Positions 43,607-51,166 of a stretch of 64,000 bases of DNA are shown in pieces. Source of the DNA: Lysobacterales bacterium 15-68-25 (lineage in GTDB: Bacteria; Pseudomonadota; Gammaproteobacteria; Xanthomonadales; Rhodanobacteraceae); NCBI GenBank assembly GCA_002279065.1, contig NCKB01000011.1, positions 81,913-145,912 of the forward strand, read 5' to 3'. Under the pieces are notes generated by a model. It did no database searches. It saw only the letters and a list, made by a program, of their open reading frames with translations, and was not told the origin of the DNA. Positions within the stretch are counted from its first letter, which is position 1. The number at the start of each line of letters is the position of its first letter. A program made the translations under genes and the position numbers.

Positions 43607-44314
43607 TCAGTGCGAGCCGGCGTCGGCGTAGCTGGTCTCGGTCTGGTAGAGCCGTGGCATCAGCGTGCGCAGGGCGGCCACCTTGGGCGCGTCGTTGTAG
43701 ACGATGTACGGGTCGTCCGCGTGCGTGCGGTAGTAGTCCTGGTGATAGCCCTCGGCCACGTAGAAAGCCGGCAGCGGCTCCACCTTCGTGACAATCGGCG
43801 CGTCGAACGCCCGGGCCGCGCCCAGCTGGCGGATGTAGGCCTGCGCCACCTCGCGCTGCTGAGGCATGGTGGTGAAGATTTCCGAGCGGTACTGGGTACC
43901 GCGGTCCGGCCCCTGCCGGTTCAGTTCGGTCGGGTCGTGCGCCACCGAGAAGAACACCTGCAGCAGGGTGCCGTAGCTCACCTGGGTCGGGTCGTAGACG
44001 ATCTTCACCGATTCGGCATGGCCGGTATCGCCCTCGGCGACGCGGAAGTAGTGTGCGGTCTCCGCCGAGCCGCCGGCGTAGCCGGCCCAGACGTGCCTGA
44101 CGCCCTTCACGTGTTCGAAGACCGCCTGCATGCCCCAGAAGCAGCCCCCGGCAAGCACGGCGACCTGGTCGCCGGCACGGGCCGGAGCCGGATCGAGTTC
44201 GGGGGGCGGCACGACGGCCTGGCCGGCGGGTGTGGCGCTGCACGCGCCGATGGCCAGGGCCAGGACTGCGGCAACAAAGCGGGGGAGCAGCGGGAGTCGA
44301 AGGTTCCGGGGCAT
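43607..44314 (-). CDS. msrA: Lipoprotein-type peptide methionine sulfoxide reductase A
   Basis: A 235-residue second MsrA. It begins with a lipoprotein signal (VAAVLALAIGACS; Cys25 is the lipid-anchored residue), then a Pro-rich linker, then the MsrA domain with AGGCFWGM (Cys58). GYAGGSAETAHYFRVAEGDTGHAESVKIVYDP and GPDRGTQYRSEIF are conserved. A C-terminal extension of about 40 residues (VYNDAPKVAALRTLMPRLY) follows the usual end. It should repair oxidised methionines in periplasmic proteins, in contrast to the cytosolic MsrA at 2466. The start at 44314 has AGGA twelve bases upstream. Confidence 0.93.
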   Translation of the reverse strand: MPRNLRLPLLPRFVAAVLALAIGACSATPAGQAVVPPPELDPAPARAGDQVAVLAGGCFWGMQAVFEHVKGVRHVWAGYAGGSAETAHYFRVAEGDTGHAESVKIVYDPTQVSYGTLLQVFFSVAHDPTELNRQGPDRGTQYRSEIFTTMPQQREVAQAYIRQLGAARAFDAPIVTKVEPLPAFYVAEGYHQDYYRTHADDPYIVYNDAPKVAALRTLMPRLYQTETSYADAGSH

Positions 44315-44486
44315 GGGGAGGCTTCCTGGAGTGGCAGGGGGGCAGGCCGCCGTTCCGCCACAGCATCCTCTACGCAGCGGTCGCGGGAAAGGATGCGGCG
44401 CCGGCCGCCCGGCATGCACTTCGCCCGCGGGTGCCGGACGGTTACCTCGCGGCGGGACCGGCCCGCGGCAGGAGCAGCCTGAGGCC

Positions 44487-45314
44487 ATGGGCGCCTGCAT
44501 GCACCCGGTGATCGACGTCGGTGCGTACGCGCGCCGGATCGGGTTTCTCGAGCCGATGCGGGCGGACCTGTCGACGGTGCAGGGCATCGTGCGGGCGCAC
44601 GTGGCCGCGATCGCCTTCGAGAACCTCGACGCGCTGATGGGCAAGCCGATCGATCTCGATCCGCTGGGTATCGAGGACAAGCTGGTGCACCGCGGCCGCG
44701 GCGGCTACTGCTTCGAGCACAACCGCCTGCTCGCCGAGGTGCTGCGTTCGCTGGATCTGCGGGTCGACTACCTGCTGGCCCGGGTGCTGTGGAATCGACC
44801 GGACGGCGCGCCGGCGCCGCTGAGCCACGTGGCGCTGCGGGTGTTCATCGACGACGAACCCTGGCTGGTCGACGTCGGCTTCGGGGGGCTGAGCCTGTCC
44901 AGCGCGCTGCGCCTGGCCAGCGGACTGGAGCAGCTCACCCCGCACGAGCCGTGCCGCCTGCTCGAGCGCGACGGCGAGTGGTTGCTGCAGGCCCAGGTGG
45001 CCGGACAGTGGCGCAGCCTGTACCGCTTCCGCCTGCAGCCGTGCGAGGAGATCGACCTGGCGGTGGCCAACCACTACGTGTCGACCCATCACGATTCGCC
45101 CTTCACCCACCAGCTGGTGGTGGCGCGCACCATCGCCGACCAGCGGCTGACGCTGCGCAACCACGAGTTCACCATCCACCATCGCGGTGGGCCGAGCGAG
45201 CACTATCCGCTGCCGACCACCACCGACATCCGGCGGGTGCTGGAGCGCCACTTCATGCTGGTGCTGCCGGCACATGCCGGACTGGATCGCCGGCTGGCGG
45301 CCTTGCCGCGCTGA
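44487..45314 (+). CDS. nat: Arylamine N-acetyltransferase
   Basis: A 275-residue NAT enzyme that acetylates arylamines and hydrazines using acetyl-CoA. The catalytic triad is visible as Cys75 in GRGGYCFEHN, His114 in APLSHVALRV and Asp129 in WLVDVGFGG. The N-terminus has the conserved ARRIGFLEP and IAFENLDAL blocks. Length is normal. The ATG at 44487 is chosen with only modest ribosome-site support (CTGAGG two bases upstream); the ATG four codons later is a possible alternative. It is divergent from the lipoprotein MsrA gene. Confidence 0.9.
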   Translation: MGACMHPVIDVGAYARRIGFLEPMRADLSTVQGIVRAHVAAIAFENLDALMGKPIDLDPLGIEDKLVHRGRGGYCFEHNRLLAEVLRSLDLRVDYLLARVLWNRPDGAPAPLSHVALRVFIDDEPWLVDVGFGGLSLSSALRLASGLEQLTPHEPCRLLERDGEWLLQAQVAGQWRSLYRFRLQPCEEIDLAVANHYVSTHHDSPFTHQLVVARTIADQRLTLRNHEFTIHHRGGPSEHYPLPTTTDIRRVLERHFMLVLPAHAGLDRRLAALPR

Positions 45315-45323
45315 GCGCCCGGT

Positions 45324-45554
45324 TCAGTCCGCCGCGTGGACGAGGATCGTCACCTCGTCGTCCACCACCACACGCTGCCCCGCGTGGATCTTGCAGGTCT
45401 TGCGCAGCTCCAGCGCGCCGTCCACGGTGACCACTCCGGCCACGACGATCGCCTTGCCGGCGCCGCCGCTGTCGCACAGGCCGACCAGCTTGAGCAGCTG
45501 GTTCAGTTCCACGTATTCGTGAGGCGGTTCCAGGGCGAAATCGATGTGTTCCAT
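45324..45554 (-). CDS. S4-domain RNA-binding protein (YbcJ-like)
   Basis: A 76-residue protein made of one S4 RNA-binding fold: YVELNQLLKLVGLCDSGGAGKAIVVAGVVTVDGALELRKTCKIHAGQRVVV. The pattern of the helix pair and the G-x-V-x-V-N/D-G turn is that of YbcJ/YlmH S4 modules. Small S4 proteins bind structured RNA or ribosomes, but the role of YbcJ is unclear. It begins nine bases after the barstar stop on the same strand and is probably part of that operon. Confidence 0.88.
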   Translation of the reverse strand: MEHIDFALEPPHEYVELNQLLKLVGLCDSGGAGKAIVVAGVVTVDGALELRKTCKIHAGQRVVVDDEVTILVHAAD

Positions 45555-45563
45555 GGCGTGGGA

Positions 45564-45986
45564 TCAGGCGTCGGTGGCGGGCAGGGGGAAGAAGGCGAAG
45601 AACGGCCGGTCGTGTTCCAGCGCGAAGGTGGCCGCGTCGTCGAGCACGCCGCGCAGGACGGCCAGGTCGTGCGGGGCGGCGTCGCGCAACGCCTCCACGT
45701 GTTCGAACAGCAGCACGTGGCCCCATGCCGGTCGCCAGGCCGGATCGCGCAGGCAGTCGGCCAGTGCATCCCAGTTGAAGCCGAAGTCGGCGGGCAGGTG
45801 CAGCGTGTCGGCGAGGCGCGCCAGCAGCGCGGCCTTGTCGCCGCAGCCGGCAAGGTCGATCCTGCACAGCGCCAGTTCGTGCCGGTGCGCCTGCGCGGCG
45901 AGCGCGGGATAGTCGCGCGCGTCCACGTCGTAGATGCCGCCGAGCAGCGGCCGGCTGAGGTCGAGGTGGCCCTCGTGCAGGCTCAT
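45564..45986 (-). CDS. Barstar-family ribonuclease inhibitor
   Basis: A 140-residue protein of the barstar fold. HRHELALCRIDLAGCGDKAALLARLADTLHLPADFGFNWDALADCLRDPAW is the classical barstar signature, with the FGFNWDAL block that precedes the acidic helix blocking the RNase active site. HDLAVLRGVLDDAATFALEHDRPFFAFF completes it. The start overlaps the ribonuclease stop (ATGA), so the inhibitor is made together with the enzyme and protects the cell from it. Its N-terminus has about 35 residues before the barstar core. Confidence 0.88.
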   Translation of the reverse strand: MSLHEGHLDLSRPLLGGIYDVDARDYPALAAQAHRHELALCRIDLAGCGDKAALLARLADTLHLPADFGFNWDALADCLRDPAWRPAWGHVLLFEHVEALRDAAPHDLAVLRGVLDDAATFALEHDRPFFAFFPLPATDA

Positions 45987-46390
45987 CGCGGCCCCTCGAT
46001 GCGGCGGAAACTGCGGTAGTGGTCGTCGGTGTAGTAGTACACCGACGGCGGGTTGCCGCCGGTGATGATGCGCCGCGCGCCGCGGGTGCGCGCGGCGGGC
46101 GTCTCCACGGTGTACTCGTGGTAGTAGCCGCGCGGCTGGGCCGGCAGCAAACCTTCGTAGTTGCCGAACACCGTGCCGTCCTGCGGGTGGGGGAACGGGC
46201 CGCCGGTGGCGATCCGGGCCAATGTCTGGCGCGCCTCCGGCGGCAGCGAATCCGGTCGGCGGTGTCCTTCGGCCGCCGCGGTCGGCCGGGTGGAGGGCCC
46301 TGCGGACTCCGGCAGCGGCGCGTGCGGCTGCTGCCGCCAGGCGAGCAGGGCGACGACCAGCACGATCACGAGGCCGAGCAGCTTGCGCAT
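45983..46390 (-). CDS. Exported guanyl-specific ribonuclease (RNase Sa/barnase family)
   Basis: A 135-residue protein with an N-terminal membrane helix/signal (MRKLLGLVIVLVVALLAW), a Pro-rich linker and a domain very like Streptomyces RNase Sa: LPPEARQTLARIATGGPFP, QDGTVFGNYEG, GYYHEYTVETP, RTRGARRIITGG and YYYTDDHYRSF. Catalytic residues by analogy are Glu92, Arg106 and His124. It should cut RNA after guanosine outside the cytoplasm. The stop codon overlaps the barstar start, giving an RNase-inhibitor pair. No ribosome site is clear upstream. It is not a contact-dependent toxin by context: no secretion partner is nearby. Confidence 0.9.
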   Translation of the reverse strand: MRKLLGLVIVLVVALLAWRQQPHAPLPESAGPSTRPTAAAEGHRRPDSLPPEARQTLARIATGGPFPHPQDGTVFGNYEGLLPAQPRGYYHEYTVETPAARTRGARRIITGGNPPSVYYYTDDHYRSFRRIEGPR

Positions 46391-46510
46391 GGCGGGTGGA
46401 GTCCGGGACGGGCGCGCAGTGTAGCGCCCGTGACCGGATGGCGTTGACCGCCGGTTGAGCCGCGCCGCTGGACGATGCATGGTCGGTGCCCCGCATCAGG
46501 AGTCTTCGCC

Positions 46511-47338
46511 ATGCCGCCACGTCCCCGCGCCGTACCCTCCTTCCTCCGCCCGGCGGCGGCCGATCCCGTGCCGTTGCACGGGCGCGTGGTGCTGGTGACC
46601 GGTGGCGCCCAGGGCATTGGCCGCGGCATCGCCCAGGCCGTCCTGGCGGCGGGCGGACGCGTGCTGATCGGCGATGTCGACGGCGAGGCTGGCCGGGCCT
46701 GCCTGGACGAGTGGCAGGCGGGCGACGCCGCGGCGTTCCAGCCCCTGGACGTGAGCCGCGAGGCCAGCGTGCAGCGCTTCGTCGCAGGGGCGCTGCGACG
46801 CTTCAGGCGGATCGACGGCCTGGTCAACAACGCCGGCATCGCCGATCCGCACACCGGTCCGCTGGAACGGCTCGACCTGCGCGAGTGGCGCCGCCGCCTG
46901 GGCGTGAACCTGGACGGTGCCTTCCTGTGCGCCAAGCACGCGCTGCCAGCCCTGCGGCAGGCGTCGGCCGGCGGTGCGATCGTCAACGTCGCCTCCAGCC
47001 GCGCCCTGCAGTCCGAGCCCGACACCGAGGCCTACGCGGCCAGCAAGGGGGGCCTGCTGGCCTTCACCCATGCGCTGGCGATCAGCGCCGGCCCGGCCGT
47101 GCGGGTCAATGCGATCAGCCCGGGCTGGATCGCCACCGACGCCTGGCGCAAGCCCGCCACGCGCCGGACGCCGAAGCTGAGCCGGGCCGACCACACCCAG
47201 CACCCCGCCGGTCGGGTCGGCACGCCGGAGGACATCGGCGCGCTGGCGGCTTTCCTGCTCTCGCCACAGTCCGGATTCATCACGGGCGAGAACTTCGTCG
47301 CCGATGGGGGTATGGTGCGCAGAATGCAGTACCAGTAG
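46511..47338 (+). CDS. SDR-family oxidoreductase
   Basis: A 275-residue classical short-chain dehydrogenase/reductase. TGGAQGIGRGIA (motif for NAD(P) binding), NNAG in GLVNNAGIA, the catalytic Ser in NVASSRAL and Tyr-Lys in EAYAASKGGLLAF are all visible, and NAISPGWIATDAW follows. The last block (GTPEDIGALAAFLLSPQSGFITGENFVADGG) is standard. The ATG follows AGGAG. About 20 extra residues precede the fold. It has no close operon partner. Substrate unknown. Confidence 0.9.
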   Translation: MPPRPRAVPSFLRPAAADPVPLHGRVVLVTGGAQGIGRGIAQAVLAAGGRVLIGDVDGEAGRACLDEWQAGDAAAFQPLDVSREASVQRFVAGALRRFRRIDGLVNNAGIADPHTGPLERLDLREWRRRLGVNLDGAFLCAKHALPALRQASAGGAIVNVASSRALQSEPDTEAYAASKGGLLAFTHALAISAGPAVRVNAISPGWIATDAWRKPATRRTPKLSRADHTQHPAGRVGTPEDIGALAAFLLSPQSGFITGENFVADGGMVRRMQYQ

Positions 47339-47363
47339 CCGACCGCAGCGGACGCGCGGCCCC

Positions 47364-48461
47364 ATGTCACCGTCTCGCGTCGCACCCCTCATGCAGAAGC
47401 CCGCACGTCCCGCCACCGAGGCGGCCCGCCTCGACGAACTTCATCGTTACGAGATCCTCGACACCCTGCCCGAGCAGGCCTACGACGACCTGCTCGCGGT
47501 CGCTGCCGGCATCTGCGGCACGCCGATGGGTTCGGTCAGCCTGGTCGACGCCGAGCGGGAGTGGTACAAGGCCGCGCTCGGCGTGGCGACGCGCGAGGGT
47601 TCGCGGGATGTCTCGTTCTGCGGCCACGCGATTCTCGATGCTTCCCGCCTGATGGTGGTCGAGGATGCGCTGGACGATCCACGCTTCCACGACAATCCCC
47701 GCGTCCTGGGCGCTCCCAACATCCGCTTCTATGCCGGCGCACCCCTGGTCAGTCCCAGTGGCCACGTCGCCGGCACGCTGTGCGTGATGGATCGCGAGCC
47801 GCGCGTGCTCAGCCCGTTCCAGCGCGAGTCGCTGGAACGCCTGTCGCGCCAGGTGGTGACGCTGATGGAGTTGCGCCGGGTCAATCGCCAGCTGCGCCAG
47901 CATCTGGAGGAGCGCGAGTGGTACGAGCAGCAGATGCAGGACTACCAGCGCCTGCTCGAGCTGCACAACGAAGAACTCTCGACCCAGCTCGGCGTGGATG
48001 CGCTGACCGGACTCAGCAGTCGCCGCGCCTTCACCCTGGCACTGGAAAAGGCGCTCAGTCACGCGGCCATCGAACAGCAGCCGGTCGCGCTGGCACTGGT
48101 GGACATCGACCATTTCAAGTCGATCAACGACCAGTACGGCCACCCGGTCGGCGATCAGGTGCTGGCGGAGTTCGGCCAGTTGCTGCGGCGCCTGGTGCCG
48201 GCGGACGCAACACCCGCGCGGCACGGCGGCGAGGAGTTCGTGCTGTTGCTTCCGGGCATGGATCGCGCCCGTGCGACGCGTGCGGCCGAAGCGCTCTGCC
48301 GCGCCGTGCGCGAGGCCGGGCTCAGCCAGCCGTTGACGGTGAGCATCGGCGTGGCGGCCTGGCGTGTTGGCGAATCCACCGCCGATTTGTATGCGCGCGC
48401 GGATACGGCGCTGTATGCCGCCAAGCGGGGTGGACGCGACCGCGTGATGGTGGCCGACTAG
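47364..48461 (+). CDS. GAF-GGDEF diguanylate cyclase
   Basis: A 365-residue cytosolic protein. A GAF domain (about 25-170) starts EAARLDELHRYEILDTLPEQAYDDLLAVAAGICGTPMGSVSLVD and carries the typical FCGHAILD and FYAGAPLVSPSGHVAGTLCVMD blocks. A coiled coil (about 180-215) and a GGDEF domain (about 220-365) follow; the active loop is HGGEEF. Cyclase activity is expected; no RxxD site precedes the loop. Two ATGs are possible (47364 and 47391), both without a strong ribosome site. It ends on the shared bases CTAG with the convergent DUF72 gene. Confidence 0.9.
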   Translation: MSPSRVAPLMQKPARPATEAARLDELHRYEILDTLPEQAYDDLLAVAAGICGTPMGSVSLVDAEREWYKAALGVATREGSRDVSFCGHAILDASRLMVVEDALDDPRFHDNPRVLGAPNIRFYAGAPLVSPSGHVAGTLCVMDREPRVLSPFQRESLERLSRQVVTLMELRRVNRQLRQHLEEREWYEQQMQDYQRLLELHNEELSTQLGVDALTGLSSRRAFTLALEKALSHAAIEQQPVALALVDIDHFKSINDQYGHPVGDQVLAEFGQLLRRLVPADATPARHGGEEFVLLLPGMDRARATRAAEALCRAVREAGLSQPLTVSIGVAAWRVGESTADLYARADTALYAAKRGGRDRVMVAD

Positions 48462-49306
48462 CGGCCGTCGTCCACCCGCCGCTGCAGCGACATCGCGGCG
48501 GCCGGGTTGCGCGCCTTCTCGGCGCTGATGAAGTACACGAACACTTCGCGTGGACGGCCGTCGCCAGCGGCCGGGCCGACGTGCGGCAGGGAAGCCGGGT
48601 CGCCGCCGTCGCGCCATTGCGCGGCGTGCGCGGCCCATTCGTCCAGTTCTCCGGCCGGATAGCCGTCCGCTTCGCCGGCGCGGCTGCGCATCAGCCGGGC
48701 ATAGGCGAAATCGCCGGTGAGGTCGGCCAGCGAGGGATAGTCCGGGGAGTCGGTGAACACTGTCGCCACGCCGTGCGCGCGGGCCAGCTCGACATAGGCC
48801 GGGCTGAGGAAACTGGCGTGGCGAACTTCCAGCGCATGCCGCAACGAGCGGCCGTTCAGCGTGCGCGGTAGCCGTTCGAGGAAGGCGGCCAGATCGTCCG
48901 CGTCGAAGGCACGGGCCGGGGTGAACTGCCACACGATCGGCCCCAGCCGGTCGCCCAGCGCATCGAGGTCGTCGACGAAGGGCTGGATCATCCGCGCCGC
49001 ACCGGCGAGGCGTCGCTGCAGCACGATCAGCTTGGGCGCTTTCAGCGCGAACACGAAGCCGTCCGGCACCTGATTTGCCCAGTTGGCGTAAGTGGCCGGC
49101 TCCGGTGCGCGGTAGTAGGTGCTGTTGATCTCGATGCTGCGCAGCTGGCGGCTGGCGTATTCCAGCTCGCGTCGCTGCACCAGTCCGGCCGGGTAGAAGT
49201 TGTTGCGCCAGGCGGGGAACACCCAGCCGCCGATGCCGCAGCGGATCGACGGGCCGGCAACGGCCGGCGTCGCGGGAGCGCCGAAGAGATCGTCGGTGGT
49301 GGTCAT
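48458..49306 (-). CDS. DUF72 protein (YecE-like TIM barrel)
   Basis: A 282-residue protein of the DUF72 family, predicted TIM-barrel. RCGIGGWVFPAWRNNFYPAGL is the family opening, LRSIEINSTYYRAPEPATYANWANQVPDGFVFALKAP follows, and HALEVRHASFLSPAYVELAR and TDSPDYPSL are other conserved parts. Function is not known; relatives have been tied to DNA or cofactor metabolism without proof. The stop is shared with the plus-strand cyclase gene over the four bases CTAG (48458-48461), the tightest possible convergent arrangement. It is divergent from the serine hydrolase at 49436. Confidence 0.9.
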   Translation of the reverse strand: MTTTDDLFGAPATPAVAGPSIRCGIGGWVFPAWRNNFYPAGLVQRRELEYASRQLRSIEINSTYYRAPEPATYANWANQVPDGFVFALKAPKLIVLQRRLAGAARMIQPFVDDLDALGDRLGPIVWQFTPARAFDADDLAAFLERLPRTLNGRSLRHALEVRHASFLSPAYVELARAHGVATVFTDSPDYPSLADLTGDFAYARLMRSRAGEADGYPAGELDEWAAHAAQWRDGGDPASLPHVGPAAGDGRPREVFVYFISAEKARNPAAAMSLQRRVDDGR

Positions 49307-49435
49307 GGCCTGGATGGCGTCGGGTGGGGTCGGCATCTTGGCACAGGCGCGTACCCATGACCTTCGGACTAGGCGGGCGGGGGCCATTGCCGCGATAGTG
49401 CGGCGATCCGTTCCGCAAACGATGGGGAATCCCGC

Positions 49436-51112
49436 ATGTCCTTCCGAACCTCCCTGCGCGTGGCGATCGTCGCCGCGCTGCTCGTTGCCGCTTCCGGCGC
49501 GATGGCGCAGGGCGCGCCGCAGGCCGCCACGCCGCCGCCGGCCCGCATCGACGACACCGCGCGCCCGGCGCTGCCGCCGGATCTGGCCGATTTCGCCGCC
49601 TACGTCGACAGCGCCCGCAAGACCTTCGGCGTGCCCGGCATCGCGGTGGCCATCGTCAAGGACGGCAAGGTGGTGATGGAGCAGGGCTTCGGCGACAAGT
49701 CGCTGGATCCGAAGCAGCCGGTGGACGCGCACACGCTGTTCGCGATCGCCTCCAACACCAAGGCGTTCACCGCCGCGGCGCTGCAGCAGCTGGACGAGGC
49801 CGGCAAGCTGAAGATGGACGACCGGGTGATCGACCACCTGCCGTGGTTCCGCATGTCCGATCCGTACGTGACGCACGAGATGCGCATCCGCGACCTGCTC
49901 GCACACCGCAGCGGCCTGTCGCTCGGTGCCGGCGACCTGTTGTACTGGCCGCCGACCTCCTACAGCACCAAGGAGGTGGTCGAGCGCCTGCGCAACGTGC
50001 CGATCAAGAACGGCTTCCGCAGCGGCTACGCCTACGACAACATCCTGTTTGCGGTGGCCACGCTGGTGATCGAGCAGGCCTCGGGCCAGAGCTATGCCGA
50101 CTACATCCGCACGCACATCTTCCAGCCGGTCGGCATGGACGAGTCGCTGATCGACAAGACCTACATCAAGCCGGGCATGGACGTGGCCACCGGCTACGCC
50201 AAGGCCAACTTCAAGAACCTCGAGGCGGTGCCGCCGATGGCCTGGCTCAACGATCCGGGCGCGGGCGGTATCTATGCCAGCGTGCACGACCTAGCCAAGT
50301 GGATGAACGTGCAGCTCGCCGGCGGCGCGCTGCCGGAGACCGGCGCCGACGGCAAGCCGAAGCGGATCTTCTCCGAGGACAGCCAGCGCCAGATGTGGAC
50401 CATGCTTACCCCGATCAAGGTGGGCAAGCCGCCGCTGCCGGAGTTCAAGCCGGTGGTGCCGAACTTCTACGGCTACGGCGAGAGCTGGTTCCTGTCCGAC
50501 TACCGCGGCCATCGCCTGGCCTGGCACACCGGAGGATGGCCGGGTTTCGTCTCGCGCCTGACCCTGGTGCCGGACCAGCACCTGGGCGTGGTGGTGCTGA
50601 CCAACGCCGAATCCGGTGCGGCTTTCAATGCGGTCACCTACCGCGTGCTCGACGCCTACCTGCATCCGGGCGAGAAGACCGACTGGGTCGCCGTCTACGA
50701 CAAGCTGGTGAAGAAGGGCGAGGCACACGCGGACGACAGCTGGTCCAAGCATCTCGCCGCGCGCGAGAAGCACCCGAAGCTGGACCTGCCGCAGGCCAGC
50801 TATGCCGGAACCTTCCAGGACCCGTGGTACGGCGACGTGATCGTCTCCAACGAAGGCGGCAAGCTGCGCATGCGCTTCGCCCACACCAGGCAGCTGATCG
50901 GCACCATGACGCCGTGGCAGCACAGCACCTTCGTGGTGAAGTGGGACGACCGCACGCTCAACGCCGACGCCTTCGCCACCTACACGCTGGATGCCGACGG
51001 CAAGATCACCGAACTGCGCATGCAGCCGATCTCGCCGCTGACCGACTTCAGCTTCGACTTCCAGGACCTGCGCCTGAAGCCGGCGAAGGCGGACAAGGCG
51101 TCCGAAGACTGA
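49436..51112 (+). CDS. Exported serine hydrolase (class C beta-lactamase fold)
   Basis: A 558-residue secreted penicillin-binding-protein-like enzyme. After a signal peptide (VAIVAALLVAASGAMA), the catalytic S-x-x-K is in FAIASNTKAFT, the Y-x-N in SGYAYDNILFAV and the H-x-G in LAWHTGGWPGF, all in order as in class C beta-lactamases and D-aminopeptidases. A C-terminal lipocalin-like extension (DUF3471 type; YAGTFQDPWYGDVIVSNEGGKLRMRF) covers about 440-550. Likely a peptidase or esterase in the periplasm. It is followed by an alpha/beta hydrolase gene after 54 bases, probably in one operon. Confidence 0.9.
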   Translation: MSFRTSLRVAIVAALLVAASGAMAQGAPQAATPPPARIDDTARPALPPDLADFAAYVDSARKTFGVPGIAVAIVKDGKVVMEQGFGDKSLDPKQPVDAHTLFAIASNTKAFTAAALQQLDEAGKLKMDDRVIDHLPWFRMSDPYVTHEMRIRDLLAHRSGLSLGAGDLLYWPPTSYSTKEVVERLRNVPIKNGFRSGYAYDNILFAVATLVIEQASGQSYADYIRTHIFQPVGMDESLIDKTYIKPGMDVATGYAKANFKNLEAVPPMAWLNDPGAGGIYASVHDLAKWMNVQLAGGALPETGADGKPKRIFSEDSQRQMWTMLTPIKVGKPPLPEFKPVVPNFYGYGESWFLSDYRGHRLAWHTGGWPGFVSRLTLVPDQHLGVVVLTNAESGAAFNAVTYRVLDAYLHPGEKTDWVAVYDKLVKKGEAHADDSWSKHLAAREKHPKLDLPQASYAGTFQDPWYGDVIVSNEGGKLRMRFAHTRQLIGTMTPWQHSTFVVKWDDRTLNADAFATYTLDADGKITELRMQPISPLTDFSFDFQDLRLKPAKADKASED

Positions 51113-51166
51113 CCGACCGGCGCCGCCCACCGGGGCGTCGCCTTCCATCGAAAAGGGGAGACCCGC

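Noticed and set aside
45564..46390. Contact-dependent inhibition or RHS toxin module
   Set aside because: The RNase is a small free exported protein with its own signal; no CdiA, RHS, VgrG or secretion gene is close.
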